From assembly GCA_964034945.1 (NCBI GenBank), contig OZ035962.1, positions 85,085,942-85,149,941 on the forward strand: a stretch of 64,000 nucleotides of DNA, written 5' to 3'. Each line of letters opens with the position of its first letter. Position 1 is the stretch's first letter. The notes under the pieces are model-generated. The model was not told the DNA's origin. It made no database searches and worked only from the letters and a program-made list of their open reading frames with translations. Both the position numbers and the translations under genes were made by a program. This document shows, piece after piece, positions 34,874 through 45,410 of the stretch. This DNA comes from Chrysopilus asiliformis (Eukaryota > Arthropoda > Insecta > Diptera > Rhagionidae).

Positions 34874-36400
34874 AGTGACGCCAAATGGGTTTAAAAAAGT
34901 TCGGTAAACAATACATTTTGTGATTACATTGCAGTGGATATTTTTTTTACAAAAAAATATACCAGATGAGGTCTGCCTACGAAAATTTATTGATTGAGTG
35001 AAAAATTGAGTCAGTTTTTTTAGTGAAAAGATTGGAAGGATATTGTAGTTATATTTTGAAGATACGAAATTCGATCGTAAAGTAAAATCTGTATGGATAA
35101 TATGGCTGAAGCAACTTTAAATTTCTAGATAGATTCGGAATCTATCTAGAACAGGGCCAGGAAAGCTTTGAAAGTTCTCGGGCATTCACTACCACTGACA
35201 AGCGATTTACTTGTGTATATGGCTTGCTCTCCGAGCCTAGTTCAAACTTTGTTGAAAGCTCTTTTTCGTTATTTTTGGTTTTGACACACTGTTAATTGTT
35301 TTACTTTACGTTAAAAATAGGTTTGACAAAGAAAAAAATTTATGTTAAATTTCCGAATCACAATCGGAAAATAAAAATGAAATTATTAAAATCAAAAACA
35401 TTCATTTGATCAATTGATATTTTATGGAGTTACTAAAATGCCTATTTAAATCATATTTTTTGTTGTTTTAATTTCCTGAAATCATATTAAACATTGCATT
35501 GTTTTATCAAACCGAAAAAAGAAACACCCATGTCCAAAACTCGTGTCGTCTTTTGAGACAATACGCTTTATGATTTTTAGCAGTGTTAATTTTTTCGCTA
35601 CGTTTCGCAACGCGAAATACACCACCGCTTCAGTCAATGTCCTAATGACAACTGAGCTAATAAAAATCTCTCGCATTAATGGCGTTCCTTAGAGAACTCA
35701 GCAAAGCTCCATTATATGCAAAATGCACAAGTGTAAGCAGAACGGGTAATATGCAAAGTGAAACAGATTATTTCTTTCATATGCGTATGTATGCAGTTTT
35801 CGTACAAGCCAGAATGAAACGGGTAGCATGAAGAATCGATGGATAAGAGGGCAATTTGAGCTGCGAAAATGCCCTTGGTGCACATGGCTTCAGAGCGCTG
35901 ATCTAGAATTTAGATCAGACTTGTTCCGTTTATTTATGCAATGTGAAAAAGCACAAAAAACAAAAACAGAGTTAAATTTCGCTCAGAACTTTATAGGTCT
36001 TGATTTAATTCATTGCTCTTCATTTTGCTTAATTAGTTTCTCCTGCGGCGCATAATACACAATCCTTTCTTTGAATGGGACTAACAAATCATGGCTGGTC
36101 TACAATTTTTCTCTGTTTTTTGATGTCCAGTACGATATGTTAAGTATTTCGCTGTTGAATTGCCTTTAACGACGATAATAATATGCCAATAAAGCGAAAA
36201 ATTAGCTAAAATGTATATCCTGTGAATTATTCTTGCCAAAAAAGAATTCGTCTTAAAGCCACCCCGAATTTCTACAGTATTGTCGTGTTCACAATGCTTT
36301 CATCAACGTCTTCGCAAAAGAAAATAAAAAATCAAATCGACATATCAACAAGGAATCCATAACATTATTAGGATTCGAGCACGCAACGAAAATAAATTAT
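34874..36400. other. Non-coding AT-rich stretch
   Basis: No gene or repeat copy supported. Confidence 0.5.
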
Positions 36401-37560
36401 TTCTATCGGAATAAACGAATATTACTATCCTACTCGAACGTACCTATTTACAAATTTAAATCCCTGTTGCTGGACACTCTTCATCATGTTCGCCTTGTTG
36501 CTTCTACATCGAATCGCTTCATCCCCATTTCGACTATAGTCTGCTAAATGATCATTCTGTCTCATTTACGCAGCTTTTTCCCTTAACTACCACCAAACGA
36601 TACCAACGAACGAACGCAAAGGAAAAAAAAACAACAACCCTTAAATGCCTGTTCATTTTCATATGTTATTCATCCCTCTTGGATCGTGATATCATGGCTT
36701 TAGCCGCACACTTGAAATTGACTTGCCGTGAAGCGCCATCCCTTTTGAGTGTGGAGAATAATCCGGTTTTGGAACCATCACCACCACCACCCTCCAATCT
36801 CTATCATTCAAAGTACGTTTAGCGGCACAGGCAATGACACCCCGTTTACACGCACCGGATCCACGTTCTGCCCCCAATCGAATATACACGCACACGCAAG
36901 TCTCGACAAAGCTTTACGCGCTACTCCAGAGCCACGATTCCCCATATTTGTACCGGATTTCCCCCGTATTTCCCATCACCCGCACTGAAATGTGATTTCC
37001 CCTGAGTTTCGCTAAATTCCAACTCCACTGCCGACGTTGTTACAGTTTGGCACTTCTGGTTGTTCCCATCGTGTCAGAATACAAGTCGTCCTTTTCACAT
37101 TCTAACCTCCCCCACCATTTATTTTTCACGGTTCACGTATCCAATGGCCTTCTAATTCTTGCACTCAACCAAATAGAACAACTTTCCTACCCACTAAGCT
37201 CACTTTAACTTAACAGATTCCAAGGATTGCCATTCGTTTGGTTGTTTGTGTACCGATTTAATTTTATTAAGCCGAGAATTTATGTTATTAATTCGAAGCT
37301 TTCTCTCACTTGAGTTCGTCCTCGTTGTCTCTACTCCCCTCCTTCCTGACGTATCCTTGCGACTAACACCTAGAGTGCGTTCGTTTACGCCACAATCTTT
37401 ACTATGCCCCGAACAACCCCTCGACGGCTGTATCGATATATCCTTCTGTTACCCATTATATCGCACCCCAATTTCCCACCCACAAATCCCAGAACATAGT
37501 TCGTAACAACAAGAAATGAAGTCTTTGCTTTCTGTCCCTTTTGTCCTTAATGTTCGTTTT
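36400..37560. other. Repeat-poor, GC-richer, pyrimidine-biased block
   Basis: More balanced composition than the flanks, no dispersed family, strong C/T bias on the plus strand. No protein-like frame. Candidate conserved intronic or regulatory DNA, by composition only. Confidence 0.35.
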
Positions 37561-37837
37561 TGCGGTTAGCTTTAGCATTGAACTCTTTACTTTCTTATAT
37601 TAAATGCAATAAAGGATTGTTTTCCATAAAAAAATTTCAATTCTGGAAGAAATAAACACGCGATTAAAATTTCGCGATGCAAAAAATCTTGCAAATCTTC
37701 CAAGTCTGATGTTATGAGATGTGAGATTCATGCAAAATTGCAGGTGCAGCAGCATGAACGAGGAGAGAAAGAGAAAATTCTGCAATAAAATTCGTTACTT
37801 TGTTCGCAAATCGTGATTTTTAAGCGGGTTCTCATTA

Positions 37838-38450
37838 AAAAAATATCAGTTGTGATCAACACAAAACTTTCCTCTGCAATATTTAGCTTCGGAAAAAATA
37901 TGTGAAAAATGATATTCTTCAAGTATCTAGAGAGCCGTTAAAGATACGTAAAAACCGTTAAAGAAAAAAGTGCAGAAAATTTTATTTTCTTTGAATTCGA
38001 TTTTAAGCATTTTTTCTCAAAAGCGCTTAGTTTCCGAGAAATTTTCAAAAAACTTAACTTTTTTGAAATATGTTGCAAACCGTCAGAGATACGTAAAAAC
38101 CGTTAAAGAGAAAAATATAGAAAATTGTATATCCTTTAAATTTTGTTATATTCATTTTTCCCCAAAAGCCCAAAGGTCTTAAATTTTTTTCAAAAAAGGT
38201 TTTTTTTTCAAAAACAAAAATGAATGGGAGATACCCGTTATAGCTACCGTTACTTTTCCAAAAGTTGATAGAAAACTACGATTTTTGTAAAACTTATTCA
38301 CAAAAAAATTTGAAATCGCTAGGTCAACGCGTTCTCGAGTTATTTAAGATACATAAAATGGACAGACCGACATACCGACAGACAGACGCATGGACATTCT
38401 CATAATTTTGCCTGAAATGGATTTCGTACTGATCAGAAAGTTTCTGTTAA
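37838..38450 (+). mobile_element. Family E repeat, copy 1
   Basis: It begins AAATATCAGTTGTGATCAAC. AACCGTTAAAGATACGTAAA recurs internally (two modules), then TTTTTGTAAAACTTATTCAC, GGTCAACGCGTTCTCGAG, a GACAGACCGACATACCGACA tract and CTCATAATTTTGCCTGAAAT. It is colinear with 57071-58685. Read in reverse it has the GTCY tract then the phrase ...GACCTAGCGATTTCAAATTT. Confidence 0.75.
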
Positions 38451-38472
38451 GCTAAAACTTTGCGTGTTTTTG

Positions 38473-39362
38473 AAATGTTCTACACGGGGGAAAAAAGTGT
38501 TACTAGATTTAAGAAACATGTGGCCCTAAACCACAGTTATCGTCACATAGAACAACTTTTTTTTGGATAAAATGAACCGTTTTCGAGATAATCACAAAAA
38601 TATTTTTCCATTTGTATGAGAGAGGGTGGAAAGAACGCTTCAATTTTTCCGATTTTCTGAGGCGGTTTATCTTTTGATAAAAGCCTATTCCAGTTTGATT
38701 ATGTAAGAAAGTTAGCATCTCGCCGTTAGATGGAATACGCTTTTTTATTTAGAAACTTCAGTTTTTTTTTTAATTTTATTATATTTTTTAAAGAAACCGA
38801 AGTATCGGTTCGAAGATTCCTCCCGAAATCGGCCCATGGCTAAAAAAAACTCACTGATATTAACGAAATATTAGTTAATCGTGATTCGATTATTTTTCCT
38901 TTTATATGTCTATTCTACTGCTCATGTAAGAATTTAAAAGAAAAAGATTTAAAAAATATTTTCTTGGTTCTAGTCGGTAGCCGAAAATTTTCTTGTTGCT
39001 CGTTACTAAATTCAAGGAATTTTTTTCTTGATTCTAGTAACCAAAAATGCATGATGCAAAAGATTTTACTAAATTTAAGAAACATTTTTATTGATTTTAG
39101 TAACCGAAAATTGTGACGATTTTGTAGAAAATGTTACTGAATTCAAGAAAATTTTTCTTGATTTTAGTGATGGAACGAGATAATTTTGATACAGAGAAGT
39201 ACGATTTCGGCAAAAACCTCAAGTTTTTAGATTCAAGAACAAGTGGTTTGAGTCATAAAATCCGCTACAAAATTCAAGAATACTACTGCCGAAAATTCTC
39301 AGCCACTTTTATACGCCTAGTACAACTTTTCTTAAATTAAGAAACAACATTTTTCTCCGAGC
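38473..39362. repeat. Array of about 65-bp palindromic units
   Basis: CTTGATTCTAGTAACC-type halves recur near 38961, 39026, 39090 and 39157, each preceded by the inverse TACTAAATTCAAGAA. Each unit is therefore an inverted repeat around a T-rich centre. Related TTACTAGATTTAAGAAAC at 38498 and CTTAAATTAAGAAAC at 39330 may be the borders. A reversed family B piece sits at about 38560-38670. Confidence 0.65.
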
Positions 39363-40626
39363 ACAATCTTTCGAAATGTTCTCTCAATGATTTTTTTTTA
39401 TAAGAAAATAATTTCATGATCACATAAGATATTTGCGCTTTTACCGGTATTTCACAGTGCGGAGTGAAACGAATTTCTTCTAGTTAGATAGGGCGAACTT
39501 TGCTTATTCGTTTACCATTCAAAATATATGTTTTTACCTATTTTTATGCTACTTAGTTTCAGTTTCCTGATTATAGATGGCATTTCATTTGTTGTATTCC
39601 TTGTTTTTGAGTACACCAAGGATAAAAAGGACATCGTGAATGATACCAACGAACCGTTGTTGGAACGCTATCGTCATTGGCTTTGTATAATCAACTTGTG
39701 AAGGATTTTCGGATGGTATAGACAAGTAGTATAGTGCGGAGGGACGAAACCCCCAAAGGTGTACCTTAATGTCAGTTATTAGAGATTTATGTGTACACAT
39801 CTGATGTGATGTACACAATCACACACGGCGATTTACAGGATTCGAACGCAGGATGAGTAAACTGACTTTGACTTTAGCGGAGAGAATGAATGTTTCCATG
39901 TATTGATAATGAGAGCTGGGTTTAGATGACACGTGGTGGTTTTTCGCTGGGGGTTGACTGTTTCACGGGTGGATTTTGCTTGATTGACTGGTATATTAGT
40001 GCGGCACGGCGGCGGGTTGAAATGGGGTGGTTATGGGCTGTTTTGATGGCCGACTCGATTGGATTGAGCACGATTTGTTGACTGAGACGTCATATTGTGT
40101 GTGGAAATATTATATAAATGAGCAATTTTCATTATTAAATTTTTTTTTGTGTTTTCCTTCAATTTCACATCATCAAAATGATTCTTCCTTGCAGTAGGAT
40201 GTAGTTTTTTTTACAGGGTTTCTTGATTTTCTAGCATTTGCAAGATTATTTTTATCAAAATAAGGACAAAGAAAACAAATTTTGGAAATTCTGCAAGGAA
40301 CCAGATTGATGGGTTATTAAAAAAAATTCAATCGAATTAATTTTCCATTATTTTTTTCGTATCACAAAAAAGTTCCGCGTTACCTTATTTCTTGTCATTG
40401 GAGCATTTTTACACCAGCGTGTCTTAAAAAATAGGAATATTTGTCAAGTTTTTGCTCGCCTAAAAAAATCTTGTTGTAAGCCTCAGTAACATCAGAAAAT
40501 TACATCGATTTCGGATAGTGGAAATACAGTAGACTCTCGGTACAGTGAACAAGTTTTTACAATGTAATTTCACATAATTCTTCGATACATGAATGTTTAT
40601 TGAGTACATTCCTTTCCACCGCTCTC
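39363..40626. other. Non-coding stretch
   Basis: No gene recognised. A Pol III B-box-like GTTCGAATCC (minus strand, about 39840) has no convincing A box. Confidence 0.45.
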
Positions 40627-40629
40627 TTA

Positions 40630-40793
40630 AGCCCAAATCAGACTAACAATTGCGATTACGATTATAATTACGAATGAACTTCCTCGACCAATGCGATTAA
40701 AGCTCTCATGTCCCTATCGTTGAGAGCTTTTATGTCATTGGTCGAGAAGCTTCAATTGTAATCGTAATCGCAATCGGTAGTCTGAATTGGGCT
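40630..40793. mobile_element. MITE P, copy 2 (PIF/Harbinger-like)
   Basis: Termini AGCCCAAATCAGACTA and TAGTCTGAATTGGGCT lie between TTA at 40627-40629 and 40794-40796. The interior keeps CTCGACCAATGCGATTAAAG and TCATTGGTCGAGAAGCTTCA, nearly a full hairpin. It is 30 bp longer than copy 1 at 7157-7290 because the ATTACGATT-type repeat near each end is expanded. Confidence 0.85.
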
Positions 40794-40796
40794 TTA

Positions 40797-41213
40797 GGCC
40801 CCGTTTACACTTGTAATTTTTTCTTGAATTTTTCTTGGAAAAAAAAATTTATCTCGCTTTTATTTTTTACAAACAAAAAATGGTTTTTCCTTTTTAGTGA
40901 ATTTAAAAAAAAAAAGATTTTTTTAAATTTCTTTTCTCAATTTTTTAAATATTTTGATCTCCATTAATAAAATAACACAAGAAAGCAAGTTAATTACGCC
41001 ATTTGGGGAGAAAAAATTCGTAATTTTCTCAAATTTATCATTTTTTTCAATTTTTGCAACACTTTTTTTGCACGGATCAGAGCTTTTTTCCTAGAAAAAT
41101 TCTTTGATTGCCATTAAAAACAAACTTTTGTATTGAATAAGTTCTATATTAAAAAAAACTTGATGGCCATTTCAGATAAAATTTTAGCAATAAATAAAAA
41201 TATAAAAAAAAAT
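40797..41213. other. AT-rich intronic sequence downstream of the mam exon
   Basis: This follows the mam donor on the minus strand. Extremely A/T-rich, no further exon visible. GGCCCCGTTTACACTTG near 40797 resembles a MITE end, but its partner is not found. Confidence 0.5.
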
Positions 41214-41223
41214 TCCACTAACC
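41214..41223 (-). other. mam 5' splice donor
   Basis: On the minus strand the exon ends ...GGCATACAG followed by GTTAGTGG, a good match to the metazoan donor MAG|GTRAGT. Reading through it soon enters A/T-rich sequence (VSGIFFYIF and a stop), so splicing is required. The cut falls after a complete CAG codon (phase 0). Confidence 0.88.
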
Positions 41224-42956
41224 TGTATGCCATGAGCGCCCCCCTGTTGGCTAATATGAAGTTGTTGCGTTTGCTTCATTTGCAGTGTCGTCGATCCCTG
41301 ACTTCCGGGTCCATTAGGTCCTCCAGCGGCGGGATTCTGTCGTTGATTACCAGCGCTATTCTGCGGTGGAACCTGCGGTCCACCGGGTCCAGCGTTGCCA
41401 GGATTGTTACCCGGACCCGCAGCTCCACCTGGACCACCCCGCGACGGCATAAAGTTGGGTCCCGGGCTGCCATTGTTGTTCGACATTGGAGACCCGTACG
41501 GAGAGAATTGCTGCTGTTGCTGTGGCTGCTGTTGGCCCTGCTGCGATTGAGCCTGAGCGCTTTGCGGTTTTGTGAACCCGACATTAGGACCCATTTTATT
41601 TGGACCCCCGCCCATTGGCCCACCGGGTCCTCCTGAGTTCTGCTGCTGTGCCTGCTGCTGCGCTTGCTGCTGCGCTTGCTGCTGTGCTTGCTGCTGTGCC
41701 TGTTGCTGTTGTAGTTGAGCTTGCTGTTGCTGCTGCAGTCGCTTGAGATCGAAATCGTTTTGCGTGGAATACAGCAGTTCCTGCTTAATCTCAGCAAACT
41801 GCTGAGGCGTTCCTTTATGAAATTGCGGTGGTACCTGTTGCTGCTGCATTCCAGGACCCCCGCCGCCCGACGTCATAAAGTCATTGGCGAAGGGATTAAA
41901 ATCGTTGAAGCGATTACCCCCGACCACTTGACTCTGGGGTTGCATCGGTGGCCGTGGGAAACTCATACCCATCGCGTTTTTGTGCTGATGCTGTTCGGCC
42001 ATGTGTTTCAGAGTTTGAGCGGCGGGCGAGAGTTCCGACATGGGTGCGTTGGGACCATTCTGGTATTGATTACGCATTTTGTTCATCGATTGCTGATTAT
42101 CATTGCCGAATGGTGTACCAAATTGTGTCATGGGACTGCCACCTGTCTTAACATTCAAACTGTCAATTAATGATTGTGTATTGGTCTCCGTCTTGATTCC
42201 ATCCTCTGTCTTGATGTCAATCAGGGGTTTCTCTTCGAAATCAAGGAATTCGGGATGGAAATCGGACAGATCTGAGATCAGGTCTTTGAACGTGTCACTC
42301 TCCTCATTTGTATCGTCACCGATAAGGTCAGGAAACCCAGGAAAGTTTCCATTTGCGGCCGCATCTTTTTCCAATGCGGCGGCACATTGCTCCAAATCGG
42401 AGAAGTCATGGTCTGGCTCCTGTTTACATTCGACTAAATTTCCTAAATCATGATGCGACGCTAGGGATTTACCATTCGCTGGTCCGCCAACTAGGCCGCC
42501 ATTGTTGCCATTTGGTCCCATATTGCCAACCGGTCCGCCGTTATTGCCAACTGTTGGGACAGGTCCAGAGTATCCACCAATGTTATTTTGGCCGGGAACA
42601 CCACCACCATTCCCATTAAGATTTTGTCCCCCGACGCCGACACCACCGCCGACGTTCGGTCCAGCATCACCACCGGAACCCGGTCCAGCACCTTGCTGCC
42701 CACCTGGATTCACGTTCGCCCCATTCTGACCCTCACTTTTCACGGACGTATTCGTTAGAGCTTTCACTGTGACATTCGTGCTGATTTGCTGCGGCTGAGA
42801 GTTCGCTGCCGACGTCGTAAACTCCAGCTGCTGGACGATTTCGACAGAGAATTTCGTTAGATTCTCGGATCCGTTGTGCTGTAATTTGACGGGCGGCTCA
42901 AAGCTGTCGGGACCATTTTCCACGTCGTCTACAGGCCGTTTAAGGATTTTTTGTTG
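41223..42956 (-). CDS. mam: Mastermind (Notch transcriptional co-activator), internal large exon
   Basis: Mastermind bridges the Notch intracellular domain-CSL complex to CBP/p300 in the nucleus. This exon encodes 578 residues, phase 0 at both ends, with no in-frame stop. It opens with [15 protein letters not shown], followed by EPPVKL and [15 protein letters not shown] (residues about 35-49). A Gly/Asn-rich linker spans about 80-162. The acidic block runs from [11 protein letters not shown] to [18 protein letters not shown], about 174-255. [18 protein letters not shown] lies near 304-321 and [11 protein letters not shown] near 350-360. A polyQ/QQQA tract covers about 397-438, and Gly/Pro/Asn/Gln sequence runs to [12 protein letters not shown] at the end. 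These blocks match my memory of Drosophila Mastermind. The Notch-binding N-terminal helix and the C-terminal part must lie in other exons, none seen here. Four psi-K-x-E sites (VKSE, IKTE twice, IKQE) are candidate SUMO acceptors. There is no ATG at the left of the frame (GTG at the first plausible M), which fits an internal exon. Confidence 0.94.
41637..41746 (-). repeat. CAG/CAA-rich coding repeat (QQQA units) in mam
   Basis: On the plus strand the unit is a 12-mer of the type TGCTGCTGCGCT, repeated about five times and flanked by further CTG/TTG triplets. On the coding strand it gives (QQQA)n flanked by polyQ. Codons mix CAG, CAA and GCA/GCG, so it is not a pure CAG tract. Confidence 0.85.
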
Positions 42957-42994
42957 CTGCCACGACGAATGGAAAAAAAGAAGAAAAACAAAAT
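42957..42994 (-). other. mam 3' splice acceptor with polypyrimidine tract
   Basis: Read on the minus strand, a long T/C-rich run (about 42966-42994) ends in GTGGCAG immediately before the first exon codon CAA. The frame upstream of this AG turns into the pyrimidine tract and no longer resembles Mastermind, so this is the exon boundary. Confidence 0.85.
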
Positions 42995-43296
42995 GAAATT
43001 AATTAAAACAAACATACAATTTTAATTTAATACCTAAAGAAGGAATTTAAATATTTTCTCTCAGTCTTATCCAAAGCGATTAATTAAGAAACCAAATAAG
43101 GTAAATGCCCTTCCTTTAATTGTGAAACGACGGGCGATTTGAATGAATGAAAAATACTTTTTTTCTAATTTAAGTTTCTTATTCTACGCTTTTATTTTTT
43201 TAATTAATTGCATTAAAAGTGAATCCTTCTAACAAAGTCACTTTTTTAATTATTTAAGTTTTTCGAAAAGCTATAGCTTTTACGGGATTAGAATTT
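42995..43296. other. AT-rich intronic sequence upstream of the mam exon
   Basis: No feature beyond the acceptor tract. Confidence 0.5.
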
Positions 43297-43866
43297 TTAT
43301 ACCCGTATGGTGAAACCAAAGGGTATATTAACTTTGCCTTACCGTTTGTAACGCCAAGATCCCGTCATCACACAAAAAAATGAATTACACCAGTGTGTTT
43401 AGAATGATAAAAAAAATTGAATTTTGCATGTCCGTCCGTCTGTCTGTCCGTCTGTCTGTCTGTCCGTCTGTCTGTCTGTCTGTCCGTCTGTGGCGCGGAT
43501 TGCGGGCGCATGGATTGAGCTAGAGACTTGAAATTTTGCGCAGATCCGTTTTTCGTAAAATGCGAGGCTAAGTTCGTTAATGGGCAAAAATGGACCATTA
43601 GGGGGGGTACCCCCCATAGGAACGAAAACGTTTTTTGTGAATATCTCAAAAACGGTGCATCTTATCAAAAAAGTACAAGAACAAAAGTTATTTAGAATAT
43701 GATTCTACATAAAACTCCCATACATCAAAATCCGATTGGAACAAGTTTTAAAAAAATCTTATTGGAAAATTTGAATTCAAATGAAATTTTGATACGCCGT
43801 TCAATTAAATCACCATACGGGTTTTCAATAATTGCCAGATTGGCAATTATAGCTTTTGTTATGTTT
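43297..43866 (+). mobile_element. Family A repeat, copy 2 (best-preserved)
   Basis: ACCCGTATGGTGA at 43301-43313 and TCACCATACGGGT at 43810-43822 are exact inverted repeats. Between them: TTTGTAACGCCAAGATCCCG, a (TCTGTCCG)n tract (43431-43492), GGATTGAGCTAGAGACTTG, GGGGGGTACCCCCC, GAATATCTCAAAAACGGTGC. Conserved TTGCCAGATTGGCAA and AGCTTTTGTTATGTT continue just past the right repeat, as in the other copies. Confidence 0.88.
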
Positions 43867-44157
43867 CTTTTAACCATTTAGTAAAATTTTAGCCAGTAGC
43901 CGCTTTCAGAACTTTCGAAAACGCACAATGGGATAATATTCGCGATTTGATTATGCGAATAATTCAGAGAAAATTTCGTTATCCTTAGAGGATTTAACCG
44001 TTACCAAAATTGAAATCGCCCACTACAAACCTCCAACATCGTATAAATTCACAACATCCAACGAAATTTTTATAACCGTTTTCGAGATTTCTTTCTATTT
44101 TTCAAACAAGTTATATATTGTCCTCTGGTGTCGATGGGTCGCAATAAAAACCTTTCT
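43867..44157. other. Non-coding stretch
   Basis: Nothing recognised. Confidence 0.45.
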
Positions 44158-44256
44158 GACGTAATTCACCCATGACTCGCAATCCATGTAAAACTACCCA
44201 AGCAACATTTATGTCAACCGTGACGTTAGCAACCGGTTCACATAAATACTGCTGGG
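44158..44256. mobile_element. SINE-body fragment abutting a truncated MITE K (copy 2)
   Basis: 44158-44196 matches the SINE motif in reverse (CGCAATCCATGTAAAACTA). It is followed at 44197-44256 by CCCAAGCAACATTTATGTC, AACCGTGACGTTAGC, AACCGG and CTGGG, a 60-bp short form of MITE K. Confidence 0.55.
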
Positions 44257-45183
44257 CAGTCGGATAAGAAAATTTTTAAATTTCAAAAATGTCCATTAGC
44301 TCAACTACCTTTTGGGTACCAAAAACTACAAGTTCGATAATTTCCTCACAAACATTAGAGCCGTTTTCGAGATTTTATTTGCTGCCTTGGGGTTGTTCAT
44401 AAAAAACGATACACTTTTAGGACCAGGAGGAGGGGGCGGGGATCTGCAATTGTGTGACGGCGATACTGAACTCCAGACAGAACAAACATCACGATGGGTG
44501 GAGAGGGGAGGGCTCAGAAAGACATAAAATTCACGTTACAATAATTTTATGCTTTTCTGACCTGGAAAGCTCACTTCAAACCAGATTCTTTTGCTTTTTT
44601 CCGAGAAAATCAAAAACTGTTCCGTCATTTTTGAATACCCATCTTATCAATTTCATTAAATTCTGGCAACAAACTGAAATCAAACGGAATTGGTCCTAAA
44701 TCTACTGAATTCTAAAAATAATACCCAGGAAAATGGTGAATTCTTGATTTGATAACGTTATCAAAATTTACATACAAATTTATTCATAAAAAATAATAGA
44801 GCTATAGATTTTTTCAGTAAATTTATAGTAAAATGTAATTGATAAATATTTAACGTTGTTCAAATGTTAATAAGAATTAGTCTTATATGTTTGACTGGTC
44901 TTTTTTTTCTTTCATTAAAACTTTTTATCAGCAGAATTTGTTTTTCTAAAATACTTGGTCATTGAACGTCCGAAAATTGAAGGTGAGGGAATAATTTTTG
45001 TTGTTTTTAACAGCGAATATACAGTGCTCTATGCGACACAAGTCTAAAAGTTCAAAGGTTTTTTGAAAATTTCAATTAAAATCTTATTTTTAGGAACCGT
45101 TTTCGAGAAAACAGCGAAATAAATACATTAACCGATTCAGTCCCAAGAGAAAACAAAATCCAAAATAGACCTAAATATTCTAA
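44257..45183. other. Non-coding stretch
   Basis: No gene or repeat copy supported. Confidence 0.5.
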
Positions 45184-45222
45184 CGTCTATTTCATACGCA
45201 GGGCAAGTTTTGCCATGCTGCT
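45184..45222 (+). mobile_element. 39-bp SINE 3'-end fragment
   Basis: GTCTATTTCATACGCAGGGC followed by AAGTTTTGCCATGCTGCTT is identical to 61141-61179. Confidence 0.65.
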
Positions 45223-45410
45223 TGCAGGTTAAGATGGAAAAAAGAAGAAACCCGTTGCTCTGCTGTTTTTAAAATTAAAAGTTTTTGAAATATCGTAAAA
45301 CAGCATTTATTTATTTTCCCTGCATTTCATACGCGACCAGTTCTTTTTCAAATGAGATTTTCCTTTTAAAAATTGATGCCCGTCATATCACAAGTTGTTA
45401 GGGTTGACAT

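Noticed and set aside
39820..39860. Second tRNA-like/SINE head (GTTCGAATCC on the minus strand)
   Set aside because: No A box at the right distance and no body similarity to the SINE at 61141.
1..41183. Downstream Gln-rich mam exon
   Set aside because: No minus-strand Gln-rich or Mastermind-like frame was found below 41184.
41133..41636. Plus-strand 167-codon frame over the mam exon (and others at 41715, 42103, 42502)
   Set aside because: Antisense shadows of the Gln/Gly-rich mam coding sequence, with Arg/Leu- and Pro-rich translations dictated by it.
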